DNA of 64,000 bases from the NCBI RefSeq assembly GCF_042432805.1, contig NZ_JBHLWO010000002.1, positions 1,550,001-1,614,000 on the forward strand, written 5' to 3'. The notes under the pieces are model-generated. The model did not search any database. It saw only the letters and a list, made by a program, of their open reading frames with translations, and was not told the origin of the DNA. The DNA comes from Olivibacter oleidegradans. GTDB taxonomy: Bacteria > Bacteroidota > Bacteroidia > Sphingobacteriales > Sphingobacteriaceae. Of this stretch, positions 44,986 to 50,838 are shown one piece after another; within the stretch, counting starts at the first letter, position 1, and the number at the start of each line of letters is the position of its first letter. A program made the translations under genes and the position numbers.

Positions 44986-45579
44986 ATGGAAAGTTTTAAA
45001 AGTTCGGACGATTTCTATAGGGCTCAGCAACAATGGCGCGACGAGCTCTACGAATTAAGAAAGCTCATAGTATCTACGGGTCTAAAAGAAGAACTCAAAT
45101 GGGGCGGTCCCGTTTATACGCATAACGGCAAGAACATAGTAGGCTTAGCGGGATTTAAATCTTATTTTGGTATCTGGTTCTATCAGGGTGTCTTTTTGAA
45201 GGATCCGCACCATTTACTCATTAATGCTCAAAACGGCACTACAAAAGCGTTACGCCAAATGCGTTTCACAACGCTCGAAGAGGCCAATTTAGACATTATA
45301 CGAACTTACGTACTGGAAGCGATGAGCAATCAGGAAAAGGGAATTGCAATCAAAGCGGATAGAAACAAACCAATTATAGTGCCTCAAGAACTGAACTCCG
45401 TTTTTGACAAAAATCCCGAGCTAAAAGAGTGTTTTGATCAACTGAAAAAGACTCAGCAACGGGAATTCACGGAATACATTGAATCGGCCAAACAAGAAAC
45501 GACTAAAAAAAGTCGTTTGGAAAAAATCATTCCGATGATTATCAAGGGAGTTGGGCTACACGATAAATATCGCGGGTAG
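44986..45579 (+). CDS. DUF1801 / YdeI-type protein
   Basis: A protein of 197 residues from the ATG at 44986 (a TTG two codons upstream is less likely). The first 110 residues match DUF1801: WRDELYELRKLIVSTGLKEELKWGGPVYTHNGKNIVGLAGFKSYFGIWFYQGVFLKDP. The C-terminal half (ELNSVFDKNPELKECFDQLKKTQQREFTEYIESAKQETTKKSRLEKIIPMIIKGVGLHDKYR) is the bacteriocin-protection/OmdA-type YdeI helical domain. This architecture has been linked to protection against antimicrobial peptides in Salmonella (OmpD-associated OmdA), but that role is unproven for this protein. It is monocistronic. Confidence 0.85.
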   Translation: MESFKSSDDFYRAQQQWRDELYELRKLIVSTGLKEELKWGGPVYTHNGKNIVGLAGFKSYFGIWFYQGVFLKDPHHLLINAQNGTTKALRQMRFTTLEEANLDIIRTYVLEAMSNQEKGIAIKADRNKPIIVPQELNSVFDKNPELKECFDQLKKTQQREFTEYIESAKQETTKKSRLEKIIPMIIKGVGLHDKYRG

Positions 45580-45584
45580 CCGGT

Positions 45585-45652
45585 AAATAAAAAACCCGGT
45601 ATTTGGGATACCGGGTAAAAACATACGTTTTTATCAACCTAAACCTATTGAT
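45585..45652 (-). ncRNA. divergent third copy of the small RNA-like element, or 3' terminator of the ExbD gene
   Basis: On the minus strand the core TTTAGGTTGATAA matches the TTTAGGTTTATAA core of the elements at 18572 and 56586. It is followed by a small hairpin (AAAAAC/GTTTTT) and a strong terminator stem ACCCGGTA/TACCGGGT (45594-45616) ending in a run of T. There is no exact -7 box, unlike the other two copies. It begins about 70 bp after the ExbD stop codon, so it may simply be that gene's 3' end. Confidence 0.4.
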
Positions 45653-45720
45653 AAAATAACGGTACGATATCGAGATTATTATATCCTTTTAATTTTTTTT
45701 TATTTTTTTTTGCTACTTCA

Positions 45721-46236
45721 TCAAATTCGTCGGTAAAGTCCCAACTTTATGAGAAGTTGAACTTCCTCCCTGCCAATATCGCCAATAGCATATTGCGTAA
45801 TCCCATTAATTTTCATTTCATCGAGTATATTCACCAGATCGCTATAACTCGACAGGTTGCTTGGGCGAATAATAACCATTAAAGGCTTGGTGGAGCCGAC
45901 TTGCTGACTCTTTATCTTTGTCATCTTATCTTTTAGCTCCGCTCTTATTCCATTCCTTCCAAAATCAGTTACTTTTGGGCCTTCGATCGGAGTTTTCTGA
46001 AGCCCCCAATACCATGCTGCTTGATGATTGGCACCAAGCAATATCGTCATCGTGCGTTTGTCAGAAAAACCGGTGGCGTTCCCTAAATCTACTTTATCCG
46101 GCAGTGCAATGTCCATCATCTTCGGTTTGGCCAAGCTCGTTGTTAACATAAAGAAGGTTATTAGCAAAAAGGCTAAATCCACCATTGGTGTAAGGTCAAC
46201 CCTTGGTTGCATCTTACCGCGTATTAATTCCGCCAT
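45721..46236 (-). CDS. ExbD/TolR-family protein, orphan
   Basis: A protein of 171 residues. The N-terminal cytoplasmic stub and helix PRVDLTPMVDLAFLLITFFMLTTSLAKP contain the conserved aspartate of the proton channel (PMVDLAF). The periplasmic part (residues 45-171) ends in a TolR-like fold with LMVIIRPSNLSSYSDLVNILDEMKINGITQYAIGDIG. ExbD normally works with ExbB and TonB, yet no exbB, tonB or second exbD lies beside it here. It is complete, so it presumably joins a complex encoded elsewhere in the genome. Confidence 0.88.
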   Translation of the reverse strand: MAELIRGKMQPRVDLTPMVDLAFLLITFFMLTTSLAKPKMMDIALPDKVDLGNATGFSDKRTMTILLGANHQAAWYWGLQKTPIEGPKVTDFGRNGIRAELKDKMTKIKSQQVGSTKPLMVIIRPSNLSSYSDLVNILDEMKINGITQYAIGDIGREEVQLLIKLGLYRRI

Positions 46237-46375
46237 GACGTAATTGATTAGTAGTAACTTTTATATTAGATGCCAAAAACGAATTGATTCCATAACAGCT
46301 ATTATGGCTTACGTCTTTTAGAGATTACGCAGAATGCGGACTATAGTATAAGATGTAGGTAGTTTAGGATGAGAC

Positions 46376-47164
46376 CTATTCTTTAAAAAATTTAACATGG
46401 CTGATCATTTCCAACTTTTTGATTTCTTCGGTACTAAGATCGTTGGTATCTTCAAGCTTTTTGGCGATCAATTCATTGCAAAATATATTCCCGTAGCTAT
46501 AGGTATGGATGCGCATCAGTTCAGAAACGCTTAATTCATCAGCAAAAAGTACAAGAATATCTTCAGGAATTTCGAAATCGTCAGCCTCAACGTGTCCGAT
46601 ATACCGAAATTTCGTAGACTTCCACACAAGAAAAAGCTTACGTGCGTTGACGTTTTCTCCGAAGAAATTAAAAATTCGCGTCAGTAGCTCATTTCTCTTT
46701 TCCAATCCCATACTTCTTGTAAATACTTTTTCAAGAAACTCCCCATAAAACAAAAATTTATCGTCCGGTAACTTGCTTGTAAAGTATGTGGTAACCTCTT
46801 GGAAAATTTGCTCGCGTGATTTCCCATTGAGGTATTGATAAGCAGCCAATTCAGCAAGTGACAGGTGATTGCTTTTTGGCATAGTCGATCGTTCGCTTAG
46901 TTCTTTAGTTGCATTACTCCCCTTTAACGCCAGCGAAGCGATCAATTCCCAGTCGTGCACATCACCAACTAAACGTGAATGGATTGCTACCGCGTTGTGG
47001 CTCTTTGGATCGACACGTCTTTTAAACAGAATGGCATCTCTTGAAGATAAATTGGTCGGTTTCAACTTAAAACTCTTAATATGAACGAATACCTGACCGC
47101 TCACTGTATCTGCTACACCGAAACCTTTCGAATTATTGAACCACTTAATCACTCCTATTTCCAT
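46376..47164 (-). CDS. cold-shock-domain protein with unidentified C-terminal extension
   Basis: A protein of 262 residues from the ATG at 47164 (MEIGVIKWFNNSKGFGVADTVSGQVFVHIKSFKLKP). The first 65 residues or so are a cold-shock domain: WFNNSKGFGVA and VFVHIKSF are the RNA-binding strands. The other 200 residues are helical and match nothing I recognise. The frame is open upstream, but ATG 47164 gives the normal start. Likely an RNA- or DNA-binding protein in the cytosol. It sits beside the ATP-cone nuclease gene (195-bp gap, same strand). Confidence 0.8.
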   Translation of the reverse strand: MEIGVIKWFNNSKGFGVADTVSGQVFVHIKSFKLKPTNLSSRDAILFKRRVDPKSHNAVAIHSRLVGDVHDWELIASLALKGSNATKELSERSTMPKSNHLSLAELAAYQYLNGKSREQIFQEVTTYFTSKLPDDKFLFYGEFLEKVFTRSMGLEKRNELLTRIFNFFGENVNARKLFLVWKSTKFRYIGHVEADDFEIPEDILVLFADELSVSELMRIHTYSYGNIFCNELIAKKLEDTNDLSTEEIKKLEMISHVKFFKE

Positions 47165-47358
47165 AGTTCTCGATTTTATGAAGAAGGATGAAAAGGTAAA
47201 CTGAAATAAATGAAACGTCTTAGTTAATCGCTCCAATGAACACCTTAACAACAAGAATTTCAAACATTAACGGCACTTAATTTAAAGAATTATCTATCTT
47301 CATTGCAAGATACCGAATATTTTTTAAAACGCAAAAGCAAGCTAGCCTTTGTCCTTAT

Positions 47359-48204
47359 TTATTCCGGATTCACGGGAAAACCGTATACAAGCTCATTAGC
47401 TTCCTGGTAAATTTTCTTTCTGCGATAGGTGGTGGTATTTAAATGTTCAAGTATTCGAGGCTCATCCAGAATGTCTTTCACAAGCATATAATTTAAAGAA
47501 AGCAACTTATCTTTCTCCTGTGTATTAATGGAAGTCAGGCAAGTTAAGGGATATAGGCCGGCGCTATCAACTCGGTTTTTTATGCTCAAACCATTGGGAT
47601 AATCCCAGGAGAGCAAATTCAGCTTATAATAATTTGCGAATTCGATTGCATCTTTTGTTAAATACGCATTCGTAACAAGCCAGGCTTGTGTAAATTTAAT
47701 GGGGCGATCAAAGAAGTTGAATTCTTTATCGCTGAGATCAACAAATCGTGAGAGAAAATACATGGGGTTTGTAACGCTAACCTTCGCATCAACCGTATTT
47801 CTGAATTTACATTCGATCAATAATAAATCATTATCTTTTTGGGCAATTACATCAACTTCATGACTTACCGCATTTCCTTCAAGTATGAGACTCGTCAACG
47901 TGTGATGATTTGTATGTTCAAATAATCTTGCCACCCATTTTTCAAAAAGATAGCCTGTGGGCCCTAGGTCACGAAGTGCCTTCTTAAGGCTGTAACGAGC
48001 AGCTAACGAATTTCGCTGCTGCTTTAATAGTTGAAAAGCTAACCGATATAACTGTTTAGTAGACATACCATCAAATATCGTTTTGTTCATCTTTTCCCAA
48101 ACGAGTTCAACGGTCTCATTCGAAGCCCCGGATTTTGTCAACGAACCTTTCAATCGCTGTAAATCAAAATCAACTAATTCCCCCGAGTATTTTCTTACCT
48201 TCAT
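47359..48204 (-). CDS. ATP-cone domain fused to Mrr-like restriction endonuclease domain
   Basis: A protein of 281 residues. Residues 1-85 form an ATP-cone (MKVRKYSGELVDFDLQRLKGSLTKSGASNETVELVWEKMNKTIFDG...YSLKKALRDLGPTGYLFEKWVARLFE). Residues 90-180 are a PD-(D/E)xK nuclease fold of the restriction endonuclease-like Mrr type, with HEVDVIAQKDNDLLLIECKFR giving Asp118, Glu131 and Lys133 as the metal and catalytic residues. Nucleotide binding by the cone could gate the nuclease. The family is widespread and its job, repair or defence, is not established. No methylase or other restriction gene adjoins it. Confidence 0.85.
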   Translation of the reverse strand: MKVRKYSGELVDFDLQRLKGSLTKSGASNETVELVWEKMNKTIFDGMSTKQLYRLAFQLLKQQRNSLAARYSLKKALRDLGPTGYLFEKWVARLFEHTNHHTLTSLILEGNAVSHEVDVIAQKDNDLLLIECKFRNTVDAKVSVTNPMYFLSRFVDLSDKEFNFFDRPIKFTQAWLVTNAYLTKDAIEFANYYKLNLLSWDYPNGLSIKNRVDSAGLYPLTCLTSINTQEKDKLLSLNYMLVKDILDEPRILEHLNTTTYRRKKIYQEANELVYGFPVNPE

Positions 48205-48569
48205 GTTTCCTTGTATTTTTTGATCTTTAAAAATGGCAATTTTAAATAGTATTTTTCTAAAGTTGGTATAGAGAAGCTTAATTTTCTCTAGTATTTTCTT
48301 CCTGCCTCTTTACATACTGTTTCCCGAAGTTGTTTGTTCTTCTTTTGTAACTAAATCAAAACTACTGCTGTTACTCCATTAAAAGCCGATAAATCACATT
48401 ATAAAAAATGAACAAAAAGACCAAACACTTAATAAGACATAGATTTTTAAAAAAAACAGATTAAAAATGCCTTCAATTAAGTGAAAATCCACTTTTTTCA
48501 TGAGTGAATAAGGATTAAGCGTTGTTCTGCTTTCATTGCTTCGGTGAAGCCCTAATTTACTTAATTATA
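48205..48569. other. intergenic region upstream of the peptide genes
   Basis: No supported gene; frames are short. From about 48400 it shows weak similarity to 49000 onwards at an offset near 600 bp (for example TGAACAAAAA at 48409 and 49008, and TAAAAAAAACRG near 48449 and 49049), so the tandem duplication that made the second peptide gene also covers this part. Confidence 0.5.
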
Positions 48570-48595
48570 TATATTTGTTACGTGCTGGCCAGCGC
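48570..48595 (+). promoter_or_regulatory. promoter and 5' dyad of peptide gene 1
   Basis: TATATTTG (48570-48577) is an exact -7 box. Immediately downstream, near the expected transcript start, is the dyad GTGCTGGCCAGCGC (48582-48595). The same box and a matching dyad recur at an offset of 600 bp. Confidence 0.65.
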
Positions 48596-48651
48596 AGGCG
48601 TATCCTGAAAAGCCGTGATAGAGTAAGGGCAACGACAAAAATCTCTTTGTT

Positions 48652-48846
48652 ATGAAAAAATTAGATTTAAACAACCTAGGCGTAGAAGAAATGAACGCTA
48701 CCGAATTAAGAACCGTAGAAGGTGGCGGTCCTGTTAACGATTTATTGAATATTCTTGTAGGCGGTGTTGGCACAGTCCTTAACGATACATTCAAATTCGT
48801 AAACAAAACATTGGTGACTATTTTCCAAACACTTTCTTCATTATAA
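48652..48846 (+). CDS. double-glycine leader peptide 1 (bacteriocin-like or signal peptide)
   Basis: A protein of 64 residues. The leader ends ELRTVEGG, with Glu at -8, Leu at -7, Val at -4 and Gly-Gly at -2/-1, the arrangement cut by C39 peptidases. Cleavage after Gly25 gives a 39-residue mature peptide beginning GPVNDLLNILVGGVG and ending QTLSSL. It has about equal acidic and basic residues, no cysteines, and a hydrophobic, potentially helical pattern. Gly-Gly and Gly-x-Gly residues (37-40) could support helix packing. A paralogue 600 bp downstream shares 21 of 25 leader and 24 of 39 mature residues. The promoter is 75 bp upstream and a hairpin terminator is 22 bp downstream. Could be antimicrobial or a secreted signal; no lanthionine or radical SAM modifying gene is present. 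Confidence 0.9.
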   Translation: MKKLDLNNLGVEEMNATELRTVEGGGPVNDLLNILVGGVGTVLNDTFKFVNKTLVTIFQTLSSL

Positions 48847-48867
48847 GACAAAGTGTTTAAAAAGCCA

Positions 48868-48899
48868 CTAACAGTTATCCCCAAAAGGATAACTGTTAG
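48868..48899 (+). terminator. strong hairpin after peptide gene 1
   Basis: A perfect 13-bp stem, CTAACAGTTATCC (48868-48880) with GGATAACTGTTAG (48887-48899), around a 6-nt loop. It lacks a T tract, so it may act partly by stabilising the short mRNA. A second small stem GGCGG/CCGCC follows at 48911-48925. Confidence 0.6.
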
Positions 48900-49169
48900 G
48901 CTTATAACATGGCGGCACGTCCGCCTCAACCCTTTCCTCCTTTAGTGGCAACTGTTAACTATGAAATCATTTTATACAACAGGCGCAAGTTCATGCTTAA
49001 AAAAAACTGAACAAAAAGGCAAGGATCATTTAATCAACAACCTTCAGATAAAAAAAACGGCTAACGCATTATATTTCAGCAAGAAAACTACGTGTTTTAG
49101 CACTGACAACTTAATAATCCTAAACGGGCCACCCTTCCAACCGCAGCTCCTATTAGCTTATTAATTATA
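48900..49169. other. spacer between the two peptide genes, part of the duplication
   Basis: No convincing gene. An open frame of 67 codons at 48961-49164 encodes MKSFYTTGASSCLKKTEQ... but it runs into the second promoter, has no leader or domain, and is not conserved in the corresponding part of copy 1. Confidence 0.55.
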
Positions 49170-49195
49170 TATATTTGTTACATGCTGGCCAGCAT
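49170..49195 (+). promoter_or_regulatory. promoter and 5' dyad of peptide gene 2
   Basis: TATATTTG (49170-49177) and the perfect 14-bp palindrome ATGCTGGCCAGCAT (49182-49195). Compared with copy 1, the outermost pair A-T became G-C by changes on both sides and the next became a G-T wobble, so pairing is kept. That supports a hairpin or bound dyad at the transcript start. Confidence 0.65.
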
Positions 49196-49252
49196 AGGCG
49201 TATCCTGAAAGGCCTTAAAAGAGTAAGGACAATAAGCAAAAATCTCTTTGTT

Positions 49253-49447
49253 ATGAAAAATTTAAATTTGAACAACTTTGGTGTTGAAGAAATGAACGCT
49301 TCTGAATTAAGAACTGTAGAAGGAGGAGGTCCTGTTAATGACTTATTAGGTATTGTTGTAGGCGGTACTCGTACAATCCTTAAAGATACTTTTGAGTATG
49401 TAGGCAAAACTGCAACAACCCTTCTTCAGACTATTTTCTCTCTATAG
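49253..49447 (+). CDS. double-glycine leader peptide 2 (paralogue of peptide 1)
   Basis: A protein of 64 residues from the ATG at 49253; the frame is open further upstream, but the upstream part is the duplicated leader. The leader MKNLNLNNFGVEEMNASELRTVEGG differs from copy 1 at four positions. The mature peptide starts GPVNDLLGIVVGGTRTIL and ends QTIFSL, 39 residues. It contains a GxxxG (Gly33-Ile-Val-Val-Gly37), the helix-packing motif of two-peptide class IIb bacteriocins, where copy 1 has Asn33. Charge is balanced (3 acidic, 3 basic). The exporter genes follow 170 bp downstream. Two similar but non-identical peptides from one locus could act together. Confidence 0.9.
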   Translation: MKNLNLNNFGVEEMNASELRTVEGGGPVNDLLGIVVGGTRTILKDTFEYVGKTATTLLQTIFSL

Positions 49448-49465
49448 ATTACAGTTCTAATAACA

Positions 49466-49506
49466 AACATTAACGGTAGCCTTTAACGAAGGCGACTGTT
49501 AATGTT
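49466..49506 (+). terminator. hairpin after peptide gene 2
   Basis: AACATTAACGGTAGCC (49466-49481) pairs with GGCGACTGTTAATGTT (49491-49506) with one mismatch and one G-T pair, around a 9-nt loop. It may limit read-through into the exporter genes, allowing many more peptide transcripts than exporter transcripts. Confidence 0.6.
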
Positions 49507-49618
49507 TAACCAGTCCGGCAAATATTATCGGTAGCCCAAAGCTCCTCAACTCATTTATGTTTTGGCGCAATTTGGGATGATCGGTAAGCGAGCAATCAAC
49601 AACCAAGTCATCAGGATT

Positions 49619-50791
49619 ATGTCAATGCCTATCTATTCAGTAGAAACAATCAGTAATACATCCATTGTTTATACTGCACGTGTCAAAAAAACAACACAGA
49701 TTATTTATCTCGGCATTTTATTATTATTTATATTGGCATTTGCTTCCCTCCCATTAGTAACAATAAATATAAGCGTAAAGGGCAGCGGCCTATTGCAGTC
49801 TTCAATTGAAAAAACAGACGTTAGCATTCCTGTTAACGGCAGATTGGTATATTTCAATTTAAAAGACAATCAAAAAATGACATTAGGCGACACACTGTTG
49901 ATCATCGACGGAAGCTCGTCCAATAAACAAGACCTCTTGGTAAAGGGAAGGCAACAAGAAATCTCTTTATTTGTTAAAGATCTTCATACCTTAATCAGGC
50001 AGGCTAATGCCGAAGATTTCAGCCCTCCCAATCTTCAATCAGGACAATACTTTGCCATCTGGCAACAATATATACAAGAAGTTGAAAACGCCCGAATTGC
50101 CAAAGAGCAAGCGGAAAACACATTTAATCGCTATAGTAAGCTATATAAAAAGAAGATGCTATCTTCAGCAGAATATGACAAATACGATTTTGAGTATAAG
50201 CAAGCGTCTGCTGCTTTAGCAATGGTTTCAAGAAAATATAAGGCTCAGTGGCAAACAGAGGTCAATCAATTACAAAACGAACTGCGTCAATTATTAAGTC
50301 AGCAAATTGATATCAATGAACAAAGAAAACAGTTTGTGGTAACGGCCCCTATTGACGGTTCGGTGCAAAATTTAGTGGGCATGCAGAAGGGAACTTATGT
50401 TTTCGCAAACCAAAAGGTAGCTGAAATTTCTCCCGACACCACCCTACTGGCTTTCTGCTATATAAATCCTTCCGATATTGGTTTAATAAAAAAAGAACAA
50501 GAAGTTCGCTTTCAAATAGATGCTTTCAATTATAATCAATGGGGGCTGTTAACAGGGCGGGTAATTGATATTTCTGACGACATCGTCATGTTGAACGACA
50601 AACAACCGGTTTTTAAGGTGCGTTGCGCTTTGAATAATGATCATCTTACATTGAAAAACGGCTATAAAGGCTACGTAAAGAAGGGCATGAGTTTTACGGC
50701 AAGATTTTCTGTTACCGAAAGAACGCTGTTTCAATTACTATATGATAAAGTGGACAACTGGTTAAATCCCAATATAAAGGCGGCATCGTAG
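49619..50791 (+). CDS. HlyD-family adaptor of the peptide exporter
   Basis: A protein of 390 residues from the ATG at 49619 (MSMPIYSVETISN...); ATGs at 49577 and 49625 are alternatives, and I chose by comparison with typical starts of peptide-export adaptors. One membrane helix at about 24-45 (IIYLGILLLFILAFASLPLVTI), a lipoyl-like half (GSGLLQSSIEKTDVSIPVNGRLVYFNLKDNQKMTLGDTLLII), a coiled-coil hairpin (100-220), the second half (VVTAPIDGSVQNLVGMQKGTYVFANQKVAEISP) and a C-terminal barrel (GLLTGRVIDISDDIVMLNDKQPVFKVRC). It should join the inner-membrane transporter, 47 bp downstream, to an outer-membrane channel not encoded here. Confidence 0.9.
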   Translation: MSMPIYSVETISNTSIVYTARVKKTTQIIYLGILLLFILAFASLPLVTINISVKGSGLLQSSIEKTDVSIPVNGRLVYFNLKDNQKMTLGDTLLIIDGSSSNKQDLLVKGRQQEISLFVKDLHTLIRQANAEDFSPPNLQSGQYFAIWQQYIQEVENARIAKEQAENTFNRYSKLYKKKMLSSAEYDKYDFEYKQASAALAMVSRKYKAQWQTEVNQLQNELRQLLSQQIDINEQRKQFVVTAPIDGSVQNLVGMQKGTYVFANQKVAEISPDTTLLAFCYINPSDIGLIKKEQEVRFQIDAFNYNQWGLLTGRVIDISDDIVMLNDKQPVFKVRCALNNDHLTLKNGYKGYVKKGMSFTARFSVTERTLFQLLYDKVDNWLNPNIKAAS

Positions 50792-50838
50792 CATGTAGCA
50801 AAGTGCCGTGTACGAGATCGCAAATTAGAAAGAAGTTT

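Noticed and set aside
48561..48929. Long open frame on the minus strand opposite peptide gene 1 (and a similar one opposite gene 2)
   Set aside because: It is a mirror of the peptide codons; its protein has no domain pattern, while the plus strand has promoter, leader and paralogue.
48961..49164. Open frame of 67 codons between the two peptide genes, considered as an immunity or third peptide gene
   Set aside because: No leader or membrane helices, runs into the second promoter, and the matching stretch of the other duplication copy does not keep the frame.
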